Source of the DNA: Saccharothrix sp. NRRL B-16348
GTDB taxonomy: Bacteria > Actinomycetota > Actinomycetes > Mycobacteriales > Pseudonocardiaceae
Direction: 5' to 3'
NCBI RefSeq assembly: GCF_001280085.1
Contig: NZ_LGED01000194.1
Span: 62,001 to 126,000 of the forward strand
DNA length: 64,000 nucleotides
Within the stretch, counting starts at the first letter, position 1; each line of letters begins with the position of its first letter. Positions 18,025-26,910 of the stretch are shown piece after piece. The notes beneath the pieces are model-generated. The model searched no databases and was not told the origin of the DNA. It was given only the letters and a program-made list of their open reading frames with translations. Made by a program: the position numbers and the translations under genes.

Positions 18025-18948
18025 TCAGGTCCCGACCACGCCGTCGCTGAGCTCCCGTGCCACGTCGAGGTGCCCGGCGTGGCGCGCGTACTCCTGGAGC
18101 AGGTGGAACAGGATCCAGGCGAGGGTGGCGCGGGGCACCTCGGGCAGGTCCCAGCGGGCCGCGCGGTCGGTGAGGGCGGCCTCAGCGGCGATCTCCCGCG
18201 ACCGGGCGCACTGCTCGATGTAGAACCCGCGGACGCTCTCGACGGTGTCGCCCGGTTCGAGGACCCACTCGGCGCGGTCGACGTCGGGGTTGCCGCGCGG
18301 GTGGGCGATCTCCTCGCCGCGGAAGCACCAGCGCAGCCACCGCAGTTCGACGTGGGCGAGGTGCTTGACCAGGGCCAGGGGCGCCCAGCCGGTGGGCAGG
18401 CGGCTCGTGCGCAGCTCGTCCTCCGCCATGCCGTCGATCTTGCGGAGCACGGTGTCGCGGTAGAAGTCGAGGTAGGCGAGGAGCAGTTCGCGGCTGTCGG
18501 CGAGGTCGGGCGACGGTTCGGCGGGCACGGTGATGCGCGCGAACACGCGGGTGCCGTCGACGTCGAGGGTGGCGCCCGCCTTCCGGAGGATGGTCATGGC
18601 GGCGACGTTGTCGGTGGTGGTGTCGGCGACGATCGTGGTGACGCCGCGGCGAGGCGCTTCCTCGACGACGCGGCGCAGGGCGGCGAGGCCGACGCCGTTG
18701 CCGCGGGCGCAGCGGGCGACCCAGATGCCGGTCTCGCCCTTGGCGCTGAGCCGGACCATGCCGACGGTGCGGTCGTCCTCCACGATCTCGTAGGCGTCGT
18801 CCTGGAAGCCGCGGTAGAACTCGCGGAACTCGTCGGGCCGGTCGACCGTCCAGCCCGGCGGCATCACGTCGCCCGGGTCGGTGTCGGCCACCGCGAGGCC
18901 GAGCAGCCGTTCCACCGCTCCGTCGTCCACCCTCCGCAACAGGATCAT
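18025..18948 (-). CDS. GNAT acetyltransferase-DinB fusion protein
   Basis: Two-domain protein of 307 residues. Residues 1-155 form a GNAT fold (DRTVGMVRLSAKGETGIWVARCARGNGVGLAALRRVVEEA; the R-G-N-G-V-G loop is the acetyl-CoA site). Residues 160-307 are a DinB/DUF664 four-helix bundle (LLLAYLDFYRDTVLRKIDGM, VKHLAHVELRWL, QEYARHAGHLDVARE), with the histidines HLAHVE and HAGH in metal-binding positions. DinB proteins of actinomycetes include mycothiol-dependent transferases, but the activity here is unknown. The ATG overlaps the stop of the upstream AlkZ-like gene by 4 nt. Confidence 0.88.
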   Translation of the reverse strand: MILLRRVDDGAVERLLGLAVADTDPGDVMPPGWTVDRPDEFREFYRGFQDDAYEIVEDDRTVGMVRLSAKGETGIWVARCARGNGVGLAALRRVVEEAPRRGVTTIVADTTTDNVAAMTILRKAGATLDVDGTRVFARITVPAEPSPDLADSRELLLAYLDFYRDTVLRKIDGMAEDELRTSRLPTGWAPLALVKHLAHVELRWLRWCFRGEEIAHPRGNPDVDRAEWVLEPGDTVESVRGFYIEQCARSREIAAEAALTDRAARWDLPEVPRATLAWILFHLLQEYARHAGHLDVARELSDGVVGT

Positions 18949-20102
18949 CTCGCCAACTCCTTCTCCAACGGTGTCCGGAAGCGGGGGACCACGCGCACCC
19001 CGCCGAGCCAGGACGCCAACCGCTCCGCCTCCCGGGCGATCGCGGCCTCCGCGTCCGCGCCGACGTCGTCGAGGAGTTCCCACACCAGTCCGCCGTCGGC
19101 ACGTTGGGCCCACCCGCCGACGACCGCGCCGTTCCACCACACGGTCGGTCCCACGTTGCCCGACGTGTCGAACAGGCGCGGCCGGTGCCGGTCGGGGAGG
19201 TACCAGTCGCGAGCCTGCCACCCCATCGGGGTCGGATCCAGTGCCGGCAGCAGCGCGGCCCACGGCTCGGGGTCCTCGACCGGGTCCAGGTCGTCGGGCA
19301 GGGCGTGGCCGGGGCCGGTGGACAGCTCGACCTCGACGGCGCCCGCCGCGGCGAGGGCCTTGCGGGTGTGGCCGAGGTTCCAGCCGGTCCACCACTTGAG
19401 GTCGGCCTCGGTGCCGGGCCCGTAGGAGGCGAGCCAGCGGCGGGCCAGTTCGGCGCGGGCCTCGGCGGAGTCGAGCTCGGGCCACGGCGTGGCGGGCTCC
19501 CAGCGGAACTGGCTGCTCAACCAGCTGCCGACCGGACGGCCGCGGCGCATCCAGCCCTCGGCGGCCAGGACGCGGACGATGCGGCTGGACACGTTCTGGC
19601 GGGTCTCGTAGGGCTTGCCGGCCGCGACGACGACCTGTTCGAGCAGATCCGGCACGTCGCGGCCGAGGTCGACGGCGGTGGCCTCGCCGCGCAGCCGCAG
19701 CGCCTCCAGGGTCGCCTTCTCTACCTCGGCGAGGCGGTCGGCGTCCCAACCGACGCCCTCCGCCAGGAACGCGAGCAGCTTCTGCCGTTCCCTCGCGGCG
19801 ACGGCGGCGCCCGCGGCGGCCTGCACGACGGGCGCGGTCGCGGCGGTGACGGCGAACATGGTGCGGCGCATGCACAGCAGCCGCACCAGCGTGTGCCGGT
19901 CGTAGAACGCGGCCTCCACCTCCGCCACCGAGGGCCGCTCCAGGCGCGCGCACGCGGACAGGACCACGGTGGCCGGGTCGGTGGCGTGCAGGCCCACCAC
20001 CGCGTCGACCACGTCCTCGACCGCGGCGGCACGGGTGGAGAGCAGGTGTCGGACGCCGAGGCGGGCCCGCCGCCGGGCGTCGTCGATCTTGGCGAGGGTC
20101 AC
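18945..20102 (-). CDS. Winged-helix DNA-binding protein of the AlkZ (HTH_42) family
   Basis: 385 residues, full length for the HTH_42 family, whose characterised member AlkZ is a DNA glycosylase unhooking interstrand crosslinks. Family features: ARLGVRHLLS..VVGLHATDPATVVLSA, LVRLLCMRRTMFAV, and the later LARRWLASYGPGTEADLKWWTGW. The Gln-x-Gln pair of AlkZ appears replaced by HAT in GLHATDP, so glycosylase activity by the known mechanism is doubtful. It is first in a two-gene unit with the GNAT-DinB fusion, and divergent from padR across 76 bp. Confidence 0.85.
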   Translation of the reverse strand: MTLAKIDDARRRARLGVRHLLSTRAAAVEDVVDAVVGLHATDPATVVLSACARLERPSVAEVEAAFYDRHTLVRLLCMRRTMFAVTAATAPVVQAAAGAAVAARERQKLLAFLAEGVGWDADRLAEVEKATLEALRLRGEATAVDLGRDVPDLLEQVVVAAGKPYETRQNVSSRIVRVLAAEGWMRRGRPVGSWLSSQFRWEPATPWPELDSAEARAELARRWLASYGPGTEADLKWWTGWNLGHTRKALAAAGAVEVELSTGPGHALPDDLDPVEDPEPWAALLPALDPTPMGWQARDWYLPDRHRPRLFDTSGNVGPTVWWNGAVVGGWAQRADGGLVWELLDDVGADAEAAIAREAERLASWLGGVRVVPRFRTPLEKELAR

Positions 20103-20178
20103 CGCTCCATCCTCGGCGATCTACCCTGATCGGCGAAACCGGGATCGTGGAACCCGGATACCGCTGGACGAGGACGCG

Positions 20179-20760
20179 ATGTCGGCAACACGGCTGCTGG
20201 TGCTCGGGGTGGTGCGCGGCTACGGGCGCGCACACGGCTACCTGATCGGCAACGACCTGATGTCGTGGGGCGCGGGGGAGTGGGCCAACGTCAAGTGGGG
20301 CTCGATCTACCACGCGCTCAAGCAGCTCACCAAGGACGGCTGCCTGGCCGACCACGCCGTGCCGCCCGGCCGCACCGACTACGAGATCACCCCCAAGGGG
20401 GAGGCCGAGTACCGCAAGCTGCTGCGGGACGCGCTGCGCCGCCCCGAGACGCGGCCCGACCTGCTGGCCGCGGGGCTGGCGCTGCTGCCGTCGCTGTCGC
20501 GGGAGGAGGCCGTCGGTCTGCTCACCGAGCGGTTGGCGGCGTTGGAGGCACGGCGTGACGCGGCGCGCAAGCAGGCGGGGGAGTGGCACGAGCCGCCGCA
20601 CGTGAAGGAGCTGTACGGGTTGTGGGAGCACACCGCGTCCAGCGGGGTCGAGTGGACGCGGGGCCTCGTCGGACGCCTCGAAGCGGGCGCCTACCCCATG
20701 GCGGGCGAGCCGGGATCGCCCGGCAGGCCCGGCAGCTGGGCTATACTCAAACTTGAGTAG
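20179..20760 (+). CDS. PadR-family transcriptional regulator
   Basis: 193 residues: an N-terminal winged helix (LLVLGVVRGYGRAHGYLIGNDL.. WGSIYHALKQLTKDGCL.. YEITPKGEAEYRKLL) followed by a helical dimerisation domain. The ATG at 20179 places the family motif at the start. Its last codons overlap a TACTCAA-AC-TTGAGTA dyad with an embedded TATACT hexamer, which looks like the promoter-operator of the downstream helicase gene. It probably represses the helicase/SWIM pair; the inducer is unknown. Confidence 0.9.
   Translation: MSATRLLVLGVVRGYGRAHGYLIGNDLMSWGAGEWANVKWGSIYHALKQLTKDGCLADHAVPPGRTDYEITPKGEAEYRKLLRDALRRPETRPDLLAAGLALLPSLSREEAVGLLTERLAALEARRDAARKQAGEWHEPPHVKELYGLWEHTASSGVEWTRGLVGRLEAGAYPMAGEPGSPGRPGSWAILKLE
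20742..20759 (+). promoter_or_regulatory. PadR-type operator overlapping a -10 element
   Basis: TACTCAA-AC-TTGAGTA (20744-20759), a perfect dyad with 7-bp arms and a 2-bp spacer; TATACT at 20742-20747 is a good -10 hexamer inside it. It lies at the 3' end of padR, 25 bp before the TTG start of the helicase gene. Confidence 0.7.
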
Positions 20761-20784
20761 CGAGGGGGAACGCTGAACACAGGG

Positions 20785-23472
20785 TTGGAGCGGTACGCGG
20801 CCGTCTTCGAGGCCGCCGACCCGCCACGCACGTCCACCATGGCCTTCTACCCCGCACAGGACCCGTCGGGACCGGACGACACCCCCGGCGCCGACCGGCT
20901 CACCATCGCCACCCCCGACGGCGACCGGCGGACCGTCCCCGCCCGGCGGCTGCCCGTCGCCGAGGCCGTGCCGCTGCTCAGCCGCGCCCGCCGCGCACCG
21001 CACGCCCACCCCGCCACCGCGTTCTGGGGCGCCGCCGTGGTGACGGCGTTGCAGCTCGTCGCCCGCGGCCGGGTGCGGCCCGCGGTCACCGACGGCGACT
21101 TCGACGCCTGGCTGCTCGGCCCGCTCGACGCCGCCGACCACGCCCGCGTGCGCGACCTGGCCGACGCGATGCCCGCGCACGCCAGGGCCGTTCCGCTGCC
21201 GGGCCGCGACCCGCTCGAACTGCCCGACGCCGAACCGCTGCTGCGCGCGTTCCTCGACGCCGTCGCCGACACCATGCCGCGCGGCGCGGCCGCCGTGCAC
21301 GCCGCCGGCGCGCCCGCGTTCGCCTCGATGGCGCCCCAGCAGGTGCCGCACCTGCGCGACTGGGCCGACCAGGGCGTGCGCATCTCGCTGCGGATCGAGG
21401 GCTTCGGCCCGTTCCGCGCCGTCGTGCAGGTGCACAGCCTCGCCGACCCGGCCCGCGTGGTCGACGCCGCCGAGTTGTGGGCGTCGGCCAACCAGCGGTC
21501 CCGGACCGACGCCATGGTCGCGCTGCGCCGCGCCGCCCGCGCCTGGTCGCCCCTGGAACGGCTGCTCGACCAGCCCGTGCCCGACGAGGTCACCCTGCTC
21601 GACTCCGACGTGGAGCACCTGCTCGCCACCGGCGCGGTCCGGCTCGCCGGCGCCGGCGTGGACGTGCACTGGCCCAAGGACCTCGTGCGCGACCTGTCGG
21701 CGAAGGTCGTCATCGGCGAACGCCCCGCCGACCGGCCGGCGTTCTTCGGCCCCGACCAGCTCACCTCCGTGGACTGGCAGCTCGCCCTCGGCGACGACCC
21801 GCTCACCCCCGACGAACTCGACCGGCTCGCCGAGGCCACTCGGCCCGTGGTGCGGCTGCGCGACCGCTGGACCCTGGTCGACCCCGAACTCGCCCGCCGC
21901 GCCCGCGAACGCACCCTCAAACCCGTCACCGCGATCGACGCGCTCGGCGCCGCCCTGACCGGCACGACCCGGATCGACGGCGTCGAGGTCGACGTCGCCG
22001 CCACCGGCTGGCTGGACGAGCTGAAGTCCCGGCTCGCCGACCTCGACCGCGACCCCGTCGCCGCGCCGCCCGGGCTGCGCGCCACCCTGCGCGACTACCA
22101 GCTGCACGGCCTGCGCTGGCTGGACCGCATGACCTCGCTCGGCCTCGGCGCGTGCCTCGCCGACGACATGGGCCTGGGCAAGACCATCACCCTCATCGCG
22201 CTGCACCTGCACCGCCAGGAACGCGACCCCGGTCCCACCCTCGTGGTGTGCCCCGCGTCGCTGATGGGCAACTGGCAGCGCGAGATCGAGCGCTTCGCGC
22301 CCGGTGTGCCCGTCCGCCGCTTCCACGGACCCCGCCGCGACGTCGCGCACGACGGGTTCGTGCTCACCACCTACGGCACCATGCGCCTGGACGCCGACCG
22401 GCTCGCCGACGTCGACTGGGGCATGGTCGTCGCCGACGAGGCGCAGCACGTGAAGAACCCCGCCTCCGACACCGCCAAGGCACTGCGCCGCATCCCCGCC
22501 CGCGCCCGCGTCGCCCTCACCGGCACCCCCGTGGAGAACGCGCTGTCGGAACTGTGGGCGATCCTCGACTGGACCACCCCCGGCCTGCTCGGCACCAGGC
22601 CCGAGTTCACCGCGCGCTGGGCCGGACCCATCGAAGCCGACCACGACGACGAGACCGCGCGGCGGTTCGCCCGGCTCGTGCGGCCCTTCCTGCTGCGGCG
22701 CCGCAAGACCGACCCCGGCATCGCACCCGAACTGCCGCCCAAGACCGAGACCGACCAGCCCGTCGCCCTCACCCGCGAACAGGCCGCGCTCTACGAGGCC
22801 GTCGTGCGGGAACTCATGGCCGAGGTCCGCGAAGCCGACGGCATCGCCCGCCGCGGCCGGATCGTCAAGCTCCTCACCGGCCTCAAGCAGGTCTGCAACC
22901 ACCCCGCCCAGTACCTCAAGGAACCGTCGCCCAAGCTCGCCGGCCGGTCCGGCAAGCTCGAACTGCTCGACGAACTCCTCGACACCATCCTCGCCGAGGA
23001 CGGCGCGGTGCTCGTGTTCACCCAGTACGTCGCCATGGCCCGCCTCATCGAACGCCACCTCGCCGCCCGCGGCATCCCCAGCCAACTCCTGCACGGCGGC
23101 ACGCCCGTGCCCGCCCGCGAGGACATGGTGCGCCGCTTCCAGGACGGCGAGTGCCCGGTGTTCCTGCTGTCCCTCAAAGCCGCGGGCACCGGCCTCAACC
23201 TCACCCGCGCCGACCACGTCGTGCACTACGACCGGTGGTGGAACCCCGCCGTGGAGGACCAGGCCACCGACCGAGCCCACCGCATCGGCCAGACCCGGCC
23301 CGTGCAGGTGCACCGGCTCATCGCCGAAGGCACCATCGAGGACCGCATCGCCGCGATGCTGCGCGCCAAGCGCGACCTCGCCGACTCGGTCCTCGCCCGC
23401 GGCGGCGCCGCGTTCACCGAACTGTCCGACGACGAACTGGGCAACCTGGTCGAACTCAGGAGCGGCACATGA
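20785..23472 (+). CDS. SNF2-family DEAD/DEAH-box ATPase
   Basis: Bacterial Swi2/Snf2 DNA translocase of about 895 residues. The N-terminal third is the region usual in actinomycete members. Motor motifs: I DDMGLGKTITLIALHL (near 457), II DEAQ in VVADEAQHVKNPAS, III ALTGTPVENALSELW, V LKAAGTGLNLTRADHV, VI TDRAHRIGQTRPVQVHRL. It probably remodels protein-DNA complexes. The start is uncertain: GAGGGGGA at 20763 would suit a CTG at 20773 (giving MNTGLERYAAVF), TTG 20785 is spaced far, and ATG 20839 is the first standard codon. It overlaps the SWIM gene by 4 nt. Confidence 0.92.
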   Translation: MERYAAVFEAADPPRTSTMAFYPAQDPSGPDDTPGADRLTIATPDGDRRTVPARRLPVAEAVPLLSRARRAPHAHPATAFWGAAVVTALQLVARGRVRPAVTDGDFDAWLLGPLDAADHARVRDLADAMPAHARAVPLPGRDPLELPDAEPLLRAFLDAVADTMPRGAAAVHAAGAPAFASMAPQQVPHLRDWADQGVRISLRIEGFGPFRAVVQVHSLADPARVVDAAELWASANQRSRTDAMVALRRAARAWSPLERLLDQPVPDEVTLLDSDVEHLLATGAVRLAGAGVDVHWPKDLVRDLSAKVVIGERPADRPAFFGPDQLTSVDWQLALGDDPLTPDELDRLAEATRPVVRLRDRWTLVDPELARRARERTLKPVTAIDALGAALTGTTRIDGVEVDVAATGWLDELKSRLADLDRDPVAAPPGLRATLRDYQLHGLRWLDRMTSLGLGACLADDMGLGKTITLIALHLHRQERDPGPTLVVCPASLMGNWQREIERFAPGVPVRRFHGPRRDVAHDGFVLTTYGTMRLDADRLADVDWGMVVADEAQHVKNPASDTAKALRRIPARARVALTGTPVENALSELWAILDWTTPGLLGTRPEFTARWAGPIEADHDDETARRFARLVRPFLLRRRKTDPGIAPELPPKTETDQPVALTREQAALYEAVVRELMAEVREADGIARRGRIVKLLTGLKQVCNHPAQYLKEPSPKLAGRSGKLELLDELLDTILAEDGAVLVFTQYVAMARLIERHLAARGIPSQLLHGGTPVPAREDMVRRFQDGECPVFLLSLKAAGTGLNLTRADHVVHYDRWWNPAVEDQATDRAHRIGQTRPVQVHRLIAEGTIEDRIAAMLRAKRDLADSVLARGGAAFTELSDDELGNLVELRSGT

Positions 23473-24572
23473 GCGACCGCGTCAAAGGATTCCCCGCGTT
23501 CGGCAAGGGCGTGCGCCGCGCCCGCTCCTGGTGGGGCAAGGCGTGGCTGCAAGCCCTGGAGGACACCTCGCTCGACCAGGCGCCGCTGCGGCAGGGCCGC
23601 AAGTACGCCCACGCCGGGCTCGTCGGCACCATCACCGTCAGCCCCGGCCGCATCGCCGCCACCGTCTACGACGCCGAGGACACCTACCAGACCTCCGTCC
23701 ACCTCACCCCGCTCACCGACGGCGAGTGGAACCGGTTCCTCGGCCAGATCGCCGCCAAGGCCGGGCACCTCGCCGCGCTGCTCGACCGCGAGATGCCCCG
23801 CGAACTCGCCGACGCCGCCGACGACGCGGGCGTGCCGCTCCTGCCCGGCATCGGCGACCTCGACCCCGAGTGCACCTGCCCCGGCTGGGAACTGCCCTGC
23901 CGCCACGCCGCCGCGCTGTGCCACCAGGCGTCCTGGCTGCTCGACGCCGACCCGTGGGTCCTGCTGCTCCTGCGCGGACGCGACCAGGACGAAGTCGTCG
24001 CCGGCGCCCGACCCACCAGCGGTGTCCTCGCCACCACCGCCTACGCCCAGCCCGTCCCCGACCTGCCCGACGACCCGCCGCCCGCCGACCTCGGCCCCCT
24101 GCCCGAGTTCGAACCCGCGCCCGGCCTCGACGTCGACGTGCTGCGGCTGCTCGTCGCCGACGCCGCCGCCAAGGCCCGCGAGGTGCTCGCCACCGGCCGG
24201 TGGCCCGCGACCGACGACCGCGGCGACCACATCCGCATGGCCGCCACCCACCCCGCCCTGCGCGACCGCCTCGACGCCGACCCCCGCGCCGTCCGCGCCT
24301 GGCAACAAGGCGGCGCCGGCGCCCTCGACGTCCTCGAACACCCCTGGACCCCCGGCAAGACCGACACCGCCCGCGCCCGCGCCGCCTGGGACAGCGGCGA
24401 ACTGCCCGAACCGACCGTGTGGCGCAACCGCTGGACCGTCCACAACCGACAACTCCGCTACGGCCGCGACGGCCGCTGGTACCCCTACCGCTCCGCCGAC
24501 GGCGACTGGTGGCCCACCGGCACACCACACCGCGACCCGACCGCCGCCCTCGCCGACACCGACACCGACTGA
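23469..24572 (+). CDS. SWIM zinc-finger protein, partner of the SNF2 ATPase
   Basis: 367 residues with a SWIM motif CTCPGWELPCRHAAALCH near 137 (CxC...CxH zinc ligands). The N-terminus FPAFGKGVRRARSWWGKAWLQALE is typical of the proteins encoded next to bacterial SNF2 helicases. The acidic Pro/Asp-rich middle links to a C-terminal half with an aromatic tail (NRWTVHNRQLRYGRDGRWYPY). ATG overlaps the helicase stop (ATGA), so the two are translationally coupled and probably form a complex on nucleic acid. Biological role unknown. Confidence 0.88.
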   Translation: MSDRVKGFPAFGKGVRRARSWWGKAWLQALEDTSLDQAPLRQGRKYAHAGLVGTITVSPGRIAATVYDAEDTYQTSVHLTPLTDGEWNRFLGQIAAKAGHLAALLDREMPRELADAADDAGVPLLPGIGDLDPECTCPGWELPCRHAAALCHQASWLLDADPWVLLLLRGRDQDEVVAGARPTSGVLATTAYAQPVPDLPDDPPPADLGPLPEFEPAPGLDVDVLRLLVADAAAKAREVLATGRWPATDDRGDHIRMAATHPALRDRLDADPRAVRAWQQGGAGALDVLEHPWTPGKTDTARARAAWDSGELPEPTVWRNRWTVHNRQLRYGRDGRWYPYRSADGDWWPTGTPHRDPTAALADTDTD

Positions 24573-24652
24573 TCCGGCTGTAAAACGGTCGCCCGTCGTC
24601 CCCCACCCGACTAGGGTCCTGCGGCCGGGGACGACGAACTGGGGGACAGGAC

Positions 24653-25492
24653 ATGAACGCGGCACCGGAGGTCCATCCGTCCAACGTGGACCAACTGCGC
24701 GCCTGGAACGGTGACCAGGGCGACTTCTGGGCCACCCGCGCCGACCGCATCGACGAGGGCGTGGCCGGCTACCACGACCGGCTGCTGGACGCGGCGGGGA
24801 TCGAACCGACCTCCCACGTCCTCGACATCGGCTGCGGCGCCGGGCAGACCACGCGTGACGCCGCCCGCCGTGCCGTCGAGGGCACCGCGCTCGGCGTGGA
24901 CCTGTCGTCGGCCATGGTCGAACTCGCCCGCCGCACGGCCGACCGCGAACACGTGCCCAACGCCCGGTTCCGCCAAGCCGACGCGCAGATCCACCCGTTC
25001 CCCGAACGGCACTTCGACGTGGTCCTCAGCCGCCACGGCGTGATGTTCTTCGGCGACCCGCACGCCGCGTTCGCCAACATCGCCCGCGCGCTGCGCCCCG
25101 GCGGGCGGCTGGCCCTGCTCACCTGGCAGCCGCTGGACCGCAACACCTGGCTCAAGTCCTTCCGCACGGCCCTCGCCGCCGGCCGCGACCTGCCCGCGCC
25201 ACCACCGGTCTCCGGAGCCTTCTCCGACCCCGACCTCTCCCGCGACCTGCTCGCGTCGGCGGGCTTCGCCGACGTGCGGATCGACGGCCTCACCGAACCC
25301 ATGTACTTCGGCCGCGACGCCGAGGACGCCTGCCGGTTCATCACCGGCCAGTTCGCCGGACTGCTCACCAGCCTCGACCCGGACGCCCGCGAACGCGCCG
25401 TGGCCGACCTGCGCGCCGACCTCACCGCCCACCAGACCGACCGCGGCGTGCGCTACGACTCGGCGACCTGGCTGGTCCGAGCCCGCCGCTGA
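24653..25492 (+). CDS. Class I SAM-dependent methyltransferase
   Basis: 279 residues with a Rossmann methyltransferase core: motif I VLDIGCGAGQTTRDAA (near 60), acidic residue in GVDLSSAMVELA, motif II FDVVLSRHGVMFF and motif III ALRPGGRLALLTW. The overall pattern is that of small-molecule methyltransferases of the UbiE/COQ5 type; substrate not predictable. GGGGGACAGG precedes the ATG. It appears monocistronic and ends at a 34-bp perfect palindrome. Confidence 0.88.
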   Translation: MNAAPEVHPSNVDQLRAWNGDQGDFWATRADRIDEGVAGYHDRLLDAAGIEPTSHVLDIGCGAGQTTRDAARRAVEGTALGVDLSSAMVELARRTADREHVPNARFRQADAQIHPFPERHFDVVLSRHGVMFFGDPHAAFANIARALRPGGRLALLTWQPLDRNTWLKSFRTALAAGRDLPAPPPVSGAFSDPDLSRDLLASAGFADVRIDGLTEPMYFGRDAEDACRFITGQFAGLLTSLDPDARERAVADLRADLTAHQTDRGVRYDSATWLVRARR

Positions 25493-25537
25493 GTCCACAA
25501 CGGACGAACAACCCCCGAAAGCGCAGGCCGAGCCCGC

Positions 25538-25571
25538 TCCACCACACCTGTGGTACCACAGGTGTGGTGGA
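25538..25571. terminator. Perfect 34-bp palindrome between convergent genes
   Basis: The sequence from 25538 to 25571 is its own reverse complement over all 34 bases, centred on GGTACC, with half-site TCCACCACACCTGTGGT. As RNA it would make a 15-bp stem with a 4-nt loop on either strand, suiting a bidirectional terminator between the methyltransferase and DUF5703 genes. A protein-binding site is an alternative because there is no loop. Confidence 0.65.
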
Positions 25572-25635
25572 CAGCCGAACGGGTCCGCCGTCACCGCCGC
25601 GACGGTGACGCGCGGTGGGCCGCGCGGGACCGGCC

Positions 25636-25851
25636 CTAGGTGATCACGCCCGGCATCACGGCGGCCGTCCGCTTGCGCCGCAGCCACACCTTGCGAGAAC
25701 CGTCACCGAACAACAACGTCCGCGACAGCTCCCACCCGGCGAACTCCGCGTGGATCGCCAGCTGCGTCGTCGCCGTGCGACGGGAGACACCGGCCGGCAG
25801 CCGCAGCGGCCGGTACTCCCAGTCCCCGTCGACCACCCCATCGCCCATCAT
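25636..25851 (-). CDS. DUF5703 family small protein
   Basis: 71 residues matching the short actinobacterial DUF5703 family: WEYRPLRLPAGVSRRTATTQLAIHAEFAGWELSRTLLFGDGSRKVWLRRK. The family is soluble, of unknown function, and typically rich in WEYR and GWEL motifs. The start is one of two adjacent ATGs (25851 or 25848); the first overlaps the stop of the upstream lipoprotein gene (ATGA), indicating coupling. Confidence 0.85.
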   Translation of the reverse strand: MMGDGVVDGDWEYRPLRLPAGVSRRTATTQLAIHAEFAGWELSRTLLFGDGSRKVWLRRKRTAAVMPGVIT

Positions 25852-26855
25852 CCGATCACCTGCATCCCTGCGCCGTCCCCGGACGCGACGAACACGCGCC
25901 CGCTGCCTGGATCGACCGCCACCGAGTCCGGCTGGCGGACCGTGGCGAACCGGTGCCGCTCCACCGGCTCCGCGCCGGCGACGTCGAACGCCACGACCTC
26001 GTTGCGCTCGGTGAGCGTGATCCACACCAGGTCACGCGTCTCGTCGTAGGCCATCCCGTACGGCGCGCCCGGCACGGGGTAGCGCAACCGCATGATCAAC
26101 GGGCCGGTGGAGAACGCCATCAGCTCACCGCCGCGCGTGTCCACCACCAGCACCCGGCCGAACCGGTCGGCCACCGCGTTCGTCGCGCCCTCGCCCGCGC
26201 GCAACCCCGCGCCGGGGCCGTCGGCGCCCGGGTCGAGGTCGAACACCGCGCTGCGCGGCCGGTCCAGCACGACCGCCGCGCCGTCCACCGCGACCAGCCG
26301 GTCCGGGCTGGAGATGCCGCGCACCACGTGCCCGTCCACCGACACCTGCCGCAGGTCCCGCTGCGCCACCAACGTCCGGTCGCCCACCCGCGCCACGTCC
26401 ACAGGCGCGCCGTCCACGTTCCGCGACGACGTCGTGCCGTCCGGCCGGATCGTCACCACGACACCGGCGGGCACCACCGCCTCCACCGCGTCACCGACGG
26501 TCACCAGCCGTTCCGCCGGACCGGGCAACGGCACCACCAGCGGGTCACCGAGCGTGTCCAGGGGATAGAGGGCCACCGACGGCGGATCGGCCACCGCGAC
26601 GGCCACCCGGCCGCCCGCGACCGCGACCGCCGTCGCCCGCCCCGAGGGCACCACCCGGCCCCGGGGAGCGCCTGCCTGCTCCGGCGACGCCGCGGGCCGC
26701 GCCGGCTCCAACGTCGCCGCGAGCTGCAACGGGTCGGCCGGGTTCTCCTCGGTCGCACAGCCCGAGACCAACGCGACCCCGGTGAGCACTACCGCCGCCA
26801 GTCGGCGCAACGTCGGACCTCCCAGTCGACCCCGTTCAGCCCTCCCAGCATCCAT
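25848..26855 (-). CDS. Beta-propeller lipoprotein
   Basis: 335 residues: an N-terminal Arg-rich stretch, a hydrophobic segment and lipobox LVSGC (near 33), then repeated beta strands without named-domain strength. Short repeats such as GRATAVAVAGGRVAVAVADPP, GATNAVADRFGRVLVVDT and VRQPDSVAVDPGSGRVFVASG fit a YncE/NHL-type beta-propeller facing outside the membrane. Such lipoproteins are widespread beside DUF5703 genes in actinobacteria, by recollection. Function unknown, perhaps a scaffold or ligand-binding protein. Divergent from the zinc peptidase gene across 126 bp. Confidence 0.8.
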   Translation of the reverse strand: MDAGRAERGRLGGPTLRRLAAVVLTGVALVSGCATEENPADPLQLAATLEPARPAASPEQAGAPRGRVVPSGRATAVAVAGGRVAVAVADPPSVALYPLDTLGDPLVVPLPGPAERLVTVGDAVEAVVPAGVVVTIRPDGTTSSRNVDGAPVDVARVGDRTLVAQRDLRQVSVDGHVVRGISSPDRLVAVDGAAVVLDRPRSAVFDLDPGADGPGAGLRAGEGATNAVADRFGRVLVVDTRGGELMAFSTGPLIMRLRYPVPGAPYGMAYDETRDLVWITLTERNEVVAFDVAGAEPVERHRFATVRQPDSVAVDPGSGRVFVASGDGAGMQVIG

Positions 26856-26910
26856 CACCGAACCACCATCGTCACGCAGGGGGCGGGTGTTGTCGTTGGT
26901 CTGGGAAGGT

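Noticed and set aside
18025..23313. Very long minus-strand open frame of about 1760 codons
   Set aside because: Only its last 307 codons are a real gene. The rest is antisense to padR and the SNF2 gene, caused by the lack of stops in high-GC DNA; its composition is Arg/Gly/Ala/Val-biased with no domain.
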